From assembly GCA_030425945.1 (NCBI GenBank), contig JAUHZL010000002.1:1-42181 (forward strand): a DNA stretch of 42,181 nt, written 5' to 3'. Under the pieces are notes generated by a model. It was not told the DNA's origin and made no database searches. It saw only the letters and a list, made by a program, of their open reading frames with translations. Positions 16,436 through 24,373 of the stretch are shown in pieces (position 1 is the first letter of the stretch; the number at the start of each line of letters is the position of its first letter). The translations under genes and the position numbers were made by a program. The DNA comes from Alphaproteobacteria bacterium. Lineage in GTDB: Bacteria; Pseudomonadota; Alphaproteobacteria; Rhodobacterales; Rhodobacteraceae.

Positions 16436-16927
16436 TCAGACCCCGTCGGGCATCGGTCCGCCCGCGGGGAACAGCAGCGCGCCGTCGGCGTCGGCGACGA
16501 TCAGGTCACCCGGGGCGACGATCACGCCCTCCAGACGGATCGTCAGCCCGGTCTGCCCCTCGCCGCGGCGCACCGACTTGCGCGGGGTCGCGGCCAGCGC
16601 CATCACGCCCAGCGGCAGCTCCGCCAGCGCCTGCACGTCGCGCACCGCGCCGTAGATGATGATGCCGGCCCAGCCGTTCTCGGCCGCTTCGCCCGCGATC
16701 ATGTCCCCGAGCACCGCGTGCCGGGTCGACCCGCCGGCATCGACCACCATCACGCGGCCCGCCCCGGGGGTGCCTGCCAGTTCCTTGATCCGGGCGTTGT
16801 CCTCGAAACACTTCACCGTCTCGACGCGGCCGTGGAATGCGCCGTGCCCGCCGAAATGGCGCAGCGTGACCGGCAGGACGTCGGCGGCATCGAGATACGT
16901 GTCGTAGAGATCGCAGGTCGGCTGCAT
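16436..16927 (-). CDS. RraA-family protein, probable 4-hydroxy-4-methyl-2-oxoglutarate/CHA-type aldolase
   Basis: 163 aa from the ATG at 16927 (GGAG 8 bases upstream); a GTG at 16936 is possible. The sequence is close to RraA (HFGGHGAFHGRVETVKCFEDN, RVMVVDAGGS). In the active-site loop it has GAVRD with Arg96 and Asp97, the pair conserved in class II pyruvate aldolases of this family. E. coli RraA, which inhibits RNase E, has GAVRQ there. This favours aldolase activity, cleaving 4-hydroxy-2-oxoglutarate-type acids to pyruvate plus another 2-oxoacid. Its place beside a PrpF/GalD-type isomerase echoes gallate and protocatechuate 4,5-cleavage pathways. An RNase regulator role cannot be excluded. 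Confidence 0.8.
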   Translation of the reverse strand: MQPTCDLYDTYLDAADVLPVTLRHFGGHGAFHGRVETVKCFEDNARIKELAGTPGAGRVMVVDAGGSTRHAVLGDMIAGEAAENGWAGIIIYGAVRDVQALAELPLGVMALAATPRKSVRRGEGQTGLTIRLEGVIVAPGDLIVADADGALLFPAGGPMPDGV

Positions 16928-17004
16928 GCGGGGCACTCCGGGTCAGGGGTTCGGGCGATGCTGGCACGCGGGCGCGGCACTGTCATCAAGGGAAAGGACC
17001 GCCG
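16928..17004. promoter_or_regulatory. Divergent intergenic region RraA-like / TauE-like
   Basis: 77 bp that must contain promoters for both directions. A perfect TGGCACG (-24-like) lies at 16962-16968 but no -12 GC partner is correctly spaced, so a sigma-54 promoter is not supported. AAAGGA precedes the TauE-type ATG. Confidence 0.3.
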
Positions 17005-17763
17005 ATGGAGACTTTGACCGCCCTCCTGCCCGAAGGCTTTGGCGGGCTTCTCTTTGCCGGGGTGCTGGTGGCCAGTTTCCTCGGGTCCTTCATCACGGTG
17101 GCCTTCGGGATCGGCGGCGGGGCCTTCCTGCTCGCGGTTCTCGCCTCGCTGATGCCGCCCGCCGCGCTGATACCGGTGCATGGCGTGGTGCAGTTCGGCT
17201 CGAACGCGGGGCGCTTCGCCATGCTCTGGCGCCAGACCGCGTGGACCGCCCTGCCGGGCTTCACGCTCGGCTCGCTGATCGGGGCGGGCCTCGGCGGTCT
17301 CGTCGTCGTGGACCTGCCGCCCGAGGCGGTGCAGATCGGCGTCGGCCTGTTCATCATCTGGTCGGTGCTGTCGAAGCCGCCGGAGTGGCTGAAGCGCTGG
17401 CCCTGGCTGACGGGCGGGATATCCAGTTTCCTGACGATGTTCTTCGGTGCCACCGGCGTGTTCGTCGCGAACTACACCAAGTCGCTGAAGCTGCCGCGCC
17501 ATGCCCATGTCGCGACCCACGCGGCGCTGATGACGGTGCAACACCTGCTGAAGGTGCTCGTCTTCGGCCTGCTGGGCTTCGCCTTCGGCGACTGGGCGGC
17601 GGTGATCGTGGGCATGATCGTCGCCGGGCTGGCCGGAACCTGGACCGGCAAGCTGGCGCTGAACCGGATCACCGACATGAACTTCCGGCGTGCCCTCGAC
17701 GCGGCGCTGCTGCTGATCGCGCTGCGGCTGGTCTGGCAGGGTCTGAGCGATCTCTGGGGCTGA
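17005..17763 (+). CDS. TauE/SafE-family membrane permease
   Basis: 252 aa with about eight helices. The N-terminal repeat shows GSFITVAFGIGGGAFLLAVL, the typical glycine-rich 'GxGGGxxxxP' entry of TauE/SafE (sulfite exporter/DUF81) proteins, and HGVVQFGSNAGRFAMLWRQ follows at the end of helix 2. The second repeat has GGISSFLTMFFGATGVFVAN. The family exports or imports small organic or sulfur anions such as sulfite and sulfoacetate; the substrate here is unknown. It may export a by-product of the catabolic block. It ends 12 bp before the convergent dctD-like gene. Confidence 0.85.
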   Translation: METLTALLPEGFGGLLFAGVLVASFLGSFITVAFGIGGGAFLLAVLASLMPPAALIPVHGVVQFGSNAGRFAMLWRQTAWTALPGFTLGSLIGAGLGGLVVVDLPPEAVQIGVGLFIIWSVLSKPPEWLKRWPWLTGGISSFLTMFFGATGVFVANYTKSLKLPRHAHVATHAALMTVQHLLKVLVFGLLGFAFGDWAAVIVGMIVAGLAGTWTGKLALNRITDMNFRRALDAALLLIALRLVWQGLSDLWG

Positions 17764-17775
17764 GCGAGGGACGTC

Positions 17776-19095
17776 CTAGCCGTCCGAGCTGAGCCCGTAG
17801 CGCCGCATCTTGTCGTTGAGGGTCCGGCGCGGCAGGCCTAGCGTGTCGGCCGCGCGCTGCGTGTTGCCGCGATGGGCGTCCAGCACCGCGGCGATCTCGC
17901 GCGCCTCGAAATCCGCCACCCGCTGCGCCAGCGACTGCGGGACGCTCGCCCGGGGGGCGGACGGCTCGATCTCGAACAATCCCAGGGCATAGGCCTCTGC
18001 CGCCGCCTTCAGTTCACGCACGTTGCCGGGCCACGCCAACCGTTTCAGCGCCTGCTGTACCCGCCACGGCACCTCCGGATCGGGCCGCCCGTAGCGCCGC
18101 GCGGCCAGTTGGGCATAGTGCGCGAAGATCAGCGGTATATCCTCGCCCGCCTCGCGCAGCGTCGGGGTGACAAGCTCGCTGCCCGCCAGCCGGAAATACA
18201 GATCGGGGCGGAACCCTTCCAGCCGGGACAGCGGCGTCTTGGTGGTCGCCACCACGCGGATGTCGAGCGGCCGGGGCCGTGTCTCGCCGATCCGTTCGAC
18301 GATGCGCTCCTGCAGGATCCGCAACAGTTTGGCCTGGATCGCGGGCGGCATGGTCTCGACCTCGTCGAGCATCAGCGTGCCGCCATGCGCCGCCTCCAGC
18401 TTCCCCGCCCGCCCCTCGGGGTCGTGTGGCAGGGCCCCCGCGACATGGCCGAAGAGGATCGTCTCGGCCATAGCCTCGGGCAGGGCGGCGCAGTTGAGCG
18501 CGACGAAGGGCGCGTCGGCGCGCGGGCTCTCGCGGTGCAGGGCGCGGGCGGCCAGTTCCTTGCCGGTCCCGGTCTCACCGGTGATGACGACGTCGATGTC
18601 GATGTCGATGTCGACGGGGGCGAGGGCCGAGATCCGGTCGCGGAAGGCCCGCATCGCGCGCGAGGTCCCGAGGATGCGGCTGTCGCTGCGTTCGGCCAGA
18701 ACGCCCTGCAGGCGGGCCAGTTCCGAGCGCGCGGCCTCGGCCCCGAGCGTGCGGCGGATCACGGCCAGCAGATGCGCCCCGTCATAGGGTTTTTCGAGAA
18801 AGTCCTCGGCACCGGCGCGCATCGCGTCAACGGCATGTCCGACGTCGCCATGCCCGGTCAGCAGGATCACCGGCAGACCGGGTGCCTGCGCCTTGACCGC
18901 CTTCAGGAACGCGATTCCGTCCATCCCCGGCATCCGCAGGTCCGTGATGACCAGGTCCGGGGGCGGCCCCGTGGCATCGAGCGCCTGCCGCGCGTCGCCG
19001 AACCCGGTGACCTCGTGCCCGGCCGCCGACACCAGATCGCAGAGCGCCGACAGGTGATCGGCATCGTCGTCAACGATGTGGATCGTGGCCGTCAC
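17776..19095 (-). CDS. dctD: DctD-like NtrC-family response regulator with altered GAFTGA loop
   Basis: 439 aa from the GTG at 19095, which sits in GTGA with the sensor's stop. The receiver domain has the acidic cluster 9-11, phosphoacceptor Asp52, Thr80 and Lys102. The AAA+ domain has Walker A GETGTGKE (173-180) and Walker B GGTLMLDE, and a Fis-type HTH ends the protein (NTQRAADTLGLPRRTLNDKMRRYGL). The loop that contacts sigma-54, normally GAFTGA, reads GALPHD (220-225) with no length change, so classical sigma-54 activation is doubtful. A DIDIDID stretch (162-168) just before Walker A comes from a tandem hexanucleotide. It forms a two-component system with the DctB-like kinase. Confidence 0.88.
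   Translation of the reverse strand: MTATIHIVDDDADHLSALCDLVSAAGHEVTGFGDARQALDATGPPPDLVITDLRMPGMDGIAFLKAVKAQAPGLPVILLTGHGDVGHAVDAMRAGAEDFLEKPYDGAHLLAVIRRTLGAEAARSELARLQGVLAERSDSRILGTSRAMRAFRDRISALAPVDIDIDIDVVITGETGTGKELAARALHRESPRADAPFVALNCAALPEAMAETILFGHVAGALPHDPEGRAGKLEAAHGGTLMLDEVETMPPAIQAKLLRILQERIVERIGETRPRPLDIRVVATTKTPLSRLEGFRPDLYFRLAGSELVTPTLREAGEDIPLIFAHYAQLAARRYGRPDPEVPWRVQQALKRLAWPGNVRELKAAAEAYALGLFEIEPSAPRASVPQSLAQRVADFEAREIAAVLDAHRGNTQRAADTLGLPRRTLNDKMRRYGLSSDG
18592..18615. repeat. Tandem GTCGAT hexanucleotide (4 units, last imperfect) inside the dctD-like gene
   Basis: GTCGAT occurs three times in a row followed by GTCGAC. In the minus-strand frame it encodes alternating Asp-Ile immediately N-terminal to Walker A. 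It is in frame, so slippage would add or remove two residues without a frameshift. Confidence 0.85.
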
Positions 19096-20831
19096 TCGGC
19101 AGCCTCCCGGACCTGCAACGCCCGTGGCAGGCGCACCGTCACCTCGGTTCCGCGCCCCTCGTCCGACACGATGTCGAGCCGCCCGTTCATGTCGGCGAGG
19201 ATCGCCTTGCAGATCGACAGCCCGAGGCCCAGCCCCTCGCCGGTCAGCTTGGTCGAGAAGAACGGTTCGGTGACGCGCGGCAGGTCGGCCTCCGGGATGC
19301 CGTGGCCCGTGTCGCGGACCCGCAGTACCGCCGCATCCCCCTCGGTGCCGAGGATCACGCGCACCTCCGCGTCCGGGGTCCCGTCCACCGCGTCGAAGGC
19401 GTTGAGAAGCAGGTTCACCAGCACCTGCTCGATCCGTACGGACCCGGCCATGACCGGCACCGCCTCGTCCGGCAGATCGACCCCGGGCACGACGCCCACG
19501 GCGCGGGCCCGGGGCGCGACGATCTCCAGCGCCGAGGCGACCGGGCCGCGCAGGTCGATCAGCGACAATGCCCCGGCTTCCTTGCGTCCGAAGCTCTTCA
19601 GGTGCCGCGTCGTGCGCTGCATCCGCCGGATCAGGTTGCGGACCTTGCCGAGACGGGTCGCGGTTGCGTCGTCCCGCCCGTCGAGACCGATCTCGGCGGC
19701 AGTCAGGGTGGCTTCCATCGCGGCGAGGGGCTGGCTGATCTCGTGGACGATGGCCGCCGACATGCGCCCGAGGGCGGCCATCTTCTCGGTATGGATCAGG
19801 GCTTCCTGCGTGGCGCGCAGGTCTGCCTCGGCCTGTGTCCGGGCCTCGACCTCCCGCGCGAGATCGGCGGTCCGCGCGACCACCATCTCCTCCAGCCGTT
19901 CGGATTGCGACAGCCTGAGCGCGACGATCTGGCGGCGCTGGTCCCAGCTTTTCAGCGCGGCCGCGACAGCCAGCGCGGCGAGCGCGGCCATTGCCGCCCA
20001 GCCGGTCGCGGCCAGCAGCATCGGCCCGGTATCGCGCACGGCGATGACCTGCCATCCGGACCCCTCCATCGCCGCGCGGCGGCCGATCCAGTCGGGGCCC
20101 GCGATCTCGTGCCCGGTTCCGGAACTGCTCAGCAGCGGCGCGGCGTCGGCCAGGGCCACGCCTTCATAGGCGCGCGTCGCCGCGATGCGGGCCAGCGCAT
20201 CATCCCCGAGCGCGCGCAGCGGGCGATAGAGCCACTCCGGCCGCGCCGCGAGGAACACCACCCCGCTGTCATCGGCCAGCGCCACCTCGGCCTCGGCCGC
20301 GCGCCAGGTGTCCTGCAGCGGGCTGAGGTCCAGCTTGACGACCAGCACCCCGGTGCTGCCGCCCGCGCTGACCCGGGTGGACAGGAAGTAGCCCGGCACA
20401 CCGGTGGTCACGCCGATCGCGTAGAACTGGCCGTGCCCCTGCGCCATCGCCTCCTGGAAATACGGACGGAAGGCGTAGTTGTGACCCACGAAGCTGCCGG
20501 GCCGGTTCCAGTTCGAGGCGGCGATGGTCTCTCCGGTCGCGTCGATCAGGAACAGTTCGTCCGCCCCGGCCCGGTCGGAGACGGTTTCCAGATAGGCATT
20601 CGCTTCCGCCAGCGACCCGGTTCCGGCCAGAGCCCGGCGCACGCGCGCATCCTCGGCCGCCACGTCGGGCAGGGCGCGGAACCGGTCCACCTCGGCCTCG
20701 ACCGCCCGGGCGGTCAGCAGAAGCGTCTGGTCCAGTTCCTCGCGGGCGCGCCCCATCGCCAGATCGCGCGCCACGACCCAGACCACGGCCGCCGCCAGCA
20801 GCGCGGCAACGAGGGGGCGCAGCAGCGTCAT
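19092..20831 (-). CDS. dctB: DctB-like membrane sensor histidine kinase
   Basis: 579 aa. TM1 is about residues 2-20 and TM2 about 269-292. Between them lies a periplasmic double-PAS (dCache-like) sensor with the DctB signature SNWNRPGSFVGHNYAFRPYF, then GVTTGVPGYFLSTRV. A coiled linker (about 300-350) leads to the H-box AAIVHEISQPLAAM with His363, then the N-box NLLLNAFDA, DTGHGIP and GLGLGLSI. The protein senses dicarboxylate-like ligands and phosphorylates the overlapping dctD-like regulator. It is encoded 57 bp after the TRAP permease in the same direction, so it probably senses the transporter's substrate. Confidence 0.9.
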   Translation of the reverse strand: MTLLRPLVAALLAAAVVWVVARDLAMGRAREELDQTLLLTARAVEAEVDRFRALPDVAAEDARVRRALAGTGSLAEANAYLETVSDRAGADELFLIDATGETIAASNWNRPGSFVGHNYAFRPYFQEAMAQGHGQFYAIGVTTGVPGYFLSTRVSAGGSTGVLVVKLDLSPLQDTWRAAEAEVALADDSGVVFLAARPEWLYRPLRALGDDALARIAATRAYEGVALADAAPLLSSSGTGHEIAGPDWIGRRAAMEGSGWQVIAVRDTGPMLLAATGWAAMAALAALAVAAALKSWDQRRQIVALRLSQSERLEEMVVARTADLAREVEARTQAEADLRATQEALIHTEKMAALGRMSAAIVHEISQPLAAMEATLTAAEIGLDGRDDATATRLGKVRNLIRRMQRTTRHLKSFGRKEAGALSLIDLRGPVASALEIVAPRARAVGVVPGVDLPDEAVPVMAGSVRIEQVLVNLLLNAFDAVDGTPDAEVRVILGTEGDAAVLRVRDTGHGIPEADLPRVTEPFFSTKLTGEGLGLGLSICKAILADMNGRLDIVSDEGRGTEVTVRLPRALQVREAAE

Positions 20832-20888
20832 GCCGGCGGGCGCGGGCGCATCGGGGCCGCGCTCAGCCGGGGCGGGCGGGGCTGCCGG

Positions 20889-22889
20889 TCATGCGCCCGC
20901 GTCCGCCGGTTCCGGAGCCTGTCCCGAGCCGGACCGCCCCTTCCGCCAGTTCAGCCCGAGCAGCGCGACGATCGCCAGCGCGCCGATGCTTTCGACCGTG
21001 AAGTCCGCGTAGAAGATCGCGATGATGGCCGGCAGCAGGAGCACGCGCTGCCAGATCGGCATCGGCGCGAAGAGATAGCCCTCCAGGATCGCGGCGAAGG
21101 CCACGAGGCCGATGATCGCGAGGAACCCGGCGAACAGCACCATCGGCAAGGGCCCGCCCTCGATGATCTCCGGGTTGAACACCATGAACAGCGGGATCAG
21201 GTACAGGCCCTTCGCGTACTTCCATGCCTGGATGCTCGTCTCCAGCGGTTTCGACCCGGCAATGGCCGCCCCGGCGAAGCCTGCCAACGCAACAGGTGGC
21301 GTCACGTTGCTGTCCTGAGAGTACCAGAACACCACGAGATGCGCGATCAGCAGCGGCATGCCGAATTCCTGCGTCAGCGCCGGGCCGACGAGAATGATCA
21401 GCACGATGTAGGCAGCCGTCACCGGCAGACCCATCCCGAGGATCAGCGAGGCGATCAGGACGAGGATCAGCGCCAGCACGAGGTTGCCGCCCGAGAAGGC
21501 GATCATCATGGCCGAGAACTTCAGCCCGAGGCCGGTCAGGCCGACGATGCCGACTATGATGCCCGCGACCGCACAGGCGACCGACACCGCGACCGCGTTG
21601 CGCGCGCCAAGCTCCAGCGCCTGAAGCGTCAGCTCGATCCCGCGCCGGACCAGCGCGACGAACCCCGCCCCGGTGCCGTCCGTCCGGACATAGATCCAGA
21701 GCGCCCGCGCCGAGGCCGCCGCGACGACCGCGACGATGGCGTAGAAGCCGACCCGCATCGGCGAGTACCCGGCGACCAGCAGGAAGATCAGCGCCACCAG
21801 CGGCAACAGGAAATGCCAGCCCTCCGCCAGCACGCCGCGCACGCTGGGCAGATCGGCAGCGGCCATGCCCTTCATGCCCTGCTTCACGGCGGCGATGTGC
21901 ACGAGCAGGTAGACCGCCCCGAAATACAGGAAGGCCGGGAAGATCGAGACCAGCACGATGTCGATGTAGGGAACCTGCGTGAACTCGCTCATCAGGAAGG
22001 CCCCGGCCCCCATCAGCGGCGGCATGATCTGGCCCCCGGTGCTGGCGGCGGCCTCGACACCGCCCGCCTGCGCGGGACGGTACCCGAGCTTCTTCATCAG
22101 CGGGATGGTGAAGGCGCCGGTGGTCACGACGTTGGCGATGGCCGACCCCGAGATCGAGCCCATGCCCGCCGACGCGATCACCGCCGCCTTGGCCGGACCG
22201 CCGCGCTGGCGGCCCGTTGTGGCATAGGCGAGATCGATGAAGAACTTGCCTGCGCCCGTCACCTCGAGGAAGGCGCCGAACAGCACGAAGACGAAGATGA
22301 AGGTCGCGGCAACGCCCAGCGGGATGCCGTAGATGCCTTCCGCGCCCAGCGTCATCTGGCTCGCCACCCTCTCGAGCGTGTAGCCGCGGTGGTTCAGGAT
22401 GCCGGGCAGGTAGTCGGCGAGGAAGGGCAACTCGCCCCGCGATCCGGCGAAGGCGTAGACGAGGAAGAACGCGGCGATTGCCGTCATCACCCAGCCGACG
22501 GCACGGCGGGCGGCCTCCATCACCAGCAGCGCCGTCAGGACACCCATCGCGACGTCGATGTCACGCGGGAAGATGGCGTTGGCGATGGTGTCGATGTTCA
22601 TCGGCACCCACGCGCCGACCGCGATCGAGGCCAGTACCAGCACGCCATCCACCACATAGCCGACCGGCCCGCGGGCCTTGCCCGTCCCGCCCAGCGGATA
22701 GATCAGGAAGCAGAGAACGAGGATGAACCCGAGATGGATCGGGCGCTGGTAGAACAGCCCCAGCGGCTGCACACCCGCCGCCCAGAGCTGGAACAGCGAC
22801 AGCGCGATGCCGATCACGGCAATCAGGCGCAGGATCAGGCGCGGCTGGCCGGAGGGCTGCTCCGCCGCCTCGGTCGTGGTGTCAGTCAT
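20889..22889 (-). CDS. TRAP transporter fused permease (4TM+12TM), TAXI type
   Basis: 666 aa. The first four helices (about 15-150) correspond to the small DctQ-like subunit and the rest to the large DctM-like subunit, the fusion typical of TAXI systems. Recognisable large-subunit stretches include SAGMGSISGSAIANVVTTGAFTIPLMKK and AAASTGGQIMPPLMGAGAFLMSEF, then YSQDSNVTPPVALAGFAGAAIAG. Uptake would be driven by the ion gradient using the receptor encoded two genes upstream. The start at 22889 lies 3 bp after the DUF1850 gene. GGGGA is 10 bases upstream of the ATG. Confidence 0.93.
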   Translation of the reverse strand: MTDTTTEAAEQPSGQPRLILRLIAVIGIALSLFQLWAAGVQPLGLFYQRPIHLGFILVLCFLIYPLGGTGKARGPVGYVVDGVLVLASIAVGAWVPMNIDTIANAIFPRDIDVAMGVLTALLVMEAARRAVGWVMTAIAAFFLVYAFAGSRGELPFLADYLPGILNHRGYTLERVASQMTLGAEGIYGIPLGVAATFIFVFVLFGAFLEVTGAGKFFIDLAYATTGRQRGGPAKAAVIASAGMGSISGSAIANVVTTGAFTIPLMKKLGYRPAQAGGVEAAASTGGQIMPPLMGAGAFLMSEFTQVPYIDIVLVSIFPAFLYFGAVYLLVHIAAVKQGMKGMAAADLPSVRGVLAEGWHFLLPLVALIFLLVAGYSPMRVGFYAIVAVVAAASARALWIYVRTDGTGAGFVALVRRGIELTLQALELGARNAVAVSVACAVAGIIVGIVGLTGLGLKFSAMMIAFSGGNLVLALILVLIASLILGMGLPVTAAYIVLIILVGPALTQEFGMPLLIAHLVVFWYSQDSNVTPPVALAGFAGAAIAGSKPLETSIQAWKYAKGLYLIPLFMVFNPEIIEGGPLPMVLFAGFLAIIGLVAFAAILEGYLFAPMPIWQRVLLLPAIIAIFYADFTVESIGALAIVALLGLNWRKGRSGSGQAPEPADAGA

Positions 22890-22892
22890 GGC

Positions 22893-23390
22893 TCAATCGT
22901 CCCCGTTGTCGTCGATCAGCGCGACACGCACGCGCTGGTGCTCGGCCATCCGGCTGAGCGAAATCTCGGTCGCGCCCGCACGGATGCGGTGGTCCACCGC
23001 CATGCGCCCGGGCCGCAGCACGTAGGCGTCGCCGGGCACCGGCTCGTCGATGTCCTCGATGATGTAGCCGCCCTGACCATCGCTGATCTGCCGTCCGCGG
23101 CCCGGAATATGGTCCAGCCCGGCGGCGAAATCGGGCAGGTGCGACCAGACGAGAACCATGTGCCCGCCCCGCGCTTCGTAGCAGTCGGAGACCTCGAACC
23201 CCTTCACCGAGTGCCGCCAGAGCACGCACCACTCAGGCGGGTCCGGCAGGTCGATCCGGGCCAGGACGGTGCCGGTCTCGACAAGGCTGATCTCAAGCTC
23301 CGCTGCGAAGGCGGGCAGGGGGCTCAGGGCCATCCCGCCCGCCAGCAGCAGTCCTGGCAGGTTGCCCTGCCAGAGCCGCTTCGGTCGCAT
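22893..23390 (-). CDS. DUF1850 family exported protein
   Basis: 165 aa. It has a signal peptide (GLLLAGGMALSPLPAFA) and a compact beta-rich mature part: FTWRHSVKGFEVSDCYEA-like residues (here LWRHSVKGFEVSDCYEA), HMVLVWSHLPDFAAGLDHIPG, and a late HRI...ATEISLSRMAEHQRVRV. This matches DUF1850, typically found between TAXI binding proteins and their fused permeases; its function is unknown. Its ATG overlaps the preceding stop by one base (TGATG), and the permease starts 3 bp after its end. A periplasmic accessory role in transport is plausible. Confidence 0.85.
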   Translation of the reverse strand: MRPKRLWQGNLPGLLLAGGMALSPLPAFAAELEISLVETGTVLARIDLPDPPEWCVLWRHSVKGFEVSDCYEARGGHMVLVWSHLPDFAAGLDHIPGRGRQISDGQGGYIIEDIDEPVPGDAYVLRPGRMAVDHRIRAGATEISLSRMAEHQRVRVALIDDNGDD

Positions 23391-24373
23391 CAGGGACGCA
23401 GCGCGTCAGGGATCGTCGCGCCGATTTCCTCGTAGTAGCGGATCGCGCCCGGATGCAGCGGGATCGGCGAGGCCGACAGCGTGAACTCGACCGTGGTCTG
23501 GTTCGCGGCGGGGTGCACCGCGCGCAGGTCGGCGATGTTCTCGAACATGGCCTTGGTGATCGCGTAGACCAGATCGTCATCCATCTCGGACGAGGCGACC
23601 AGCACGTTCGGGATACCCAGCACCGGAACGTCGGCATCGACACCGGCGTAGGTGCCGCCGGCCAGAACCGCTTCCGCGAAGATCGGGTCGGCCGCCCGGG
23701 CCGCCGCGATTTCCTCGGCGGTCAGTTCGATCATGCGGATCGACTGGGTGGTGGCGAGGTTCAGGATCGACGAGGTCGGCGCGCCCACGGACCAGAAGCC
23801 CGCGTCGATATCGCCGTTCGACAGGGCGTCGGCGGTTTCGTTGAAGTTCAGGCGCTGCTCTTCGATGTCGTCATAGGTCAGGCCGTTCGCGTTCAGGATC
23901 GCGGCGGCGTTGACCTCGGTGCCCGAGCCCGGTGCGCCGATGGAGACGCGCTTGCCCGCCAGATCCGACAGGCCGGTGATGCCGCTGTCGGCGAGCGTCA
24001 CGATCTGCACGAGGTTCGCGTACATCACGGCGACGCCGCGGATCATTTCCAGCTGCTGGCCCTCGAAGCGGCCGGTGCCGGTCTGCGCCTGCGCGACCGT
24101 GTCCGCGAGGCCGATGGCCAGGTCCGCGTCGCCGGTGGCGATCAGGCCCATGTTCTCGACCGACGCGCCGGTGACCTCGGCGGTCGCCGAGTAGCCGTCG
24201 ATGTGGTTGTTGATGATCTCGGCGAGGCCGCCGCCCATCGGATAGTAGACGCCGCCGGTGCCGCCGGTTGCGATCGAGAGTTGCTCCTGGGCCTGGGCGC
24301 CGAGGGCACCGGCCGCGAGAATGGCAACGGAAAGCAGCGGGCCGCGGAGCCCGCCAACGATATGTCCAGTCAT
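23390..24373 (-). CDS. TAXI-family TRAP transporter solute-binding protein
   Basis: 327 aa from the ATG at 24373 (GGGAGGACTAC immediately upstream). A signal peptide (about 1-30, ending ALGAQAQ) precedes the TAXI hallmark SIATGGTGGVYYPMGGGLAEIIN, then ENMGLIATGDADLAIGLAD and GKRVSIGAPGSGTEVNAAAIL. These are the defining segments of TAXI (TRAP-associated extracytoplasmic immunogenic) receptors, some of which bind glutamate or dicarboxylates. It is first in the operon receptor-DUF1850-permease-dctB-dctD. Confidence 0.93.
   Translation of the reverse strand: MTGHIVGGLRGPLLSVAILAAGALGAQAQEQLSIATGGTGGVYYPMGGGLAEIINNHIDGYSATAEVTGASVENMGLIATGDADLAIGLADTVAQAQTGTGRFEGQQLEMIRGVAVMYANLVQIVTLADSGITGLSDLAGKRVSIGAPGSGTEVNAAAILNANGLTYDDIEEQRLNFNETADALSNGDIDAGFWSVGAPTSSILNLATTQSIRMIELTAEEIAAARAADPIFAEAVLAGGTYAGVDADVPVLGIPNVLVASSEMDDDLVYAITKAMFENIADLRAVHPAANQTTVEFTLSASPIPLHPGAIRYYEEIGATIPDALRP

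Noticed and set aside
16962..16968. TGGCACG as a sigma-54 -24 element upstream of the TauE-type gene
   Set aside because: No GC dinucleotide lies at the required 10-bp spacing (the sequence there is CG), and there is no TTGCA-like -12 box.
19302..23435. A 1377-codon open frame on the plus strand opposite the dctB-TRAP-DUF1850 genes
   Set aside because: It spans several recognisable minus-strand genes and encodes His/Arg/Gln/Asp-rich sequence with no fold. It is a composition artefact.
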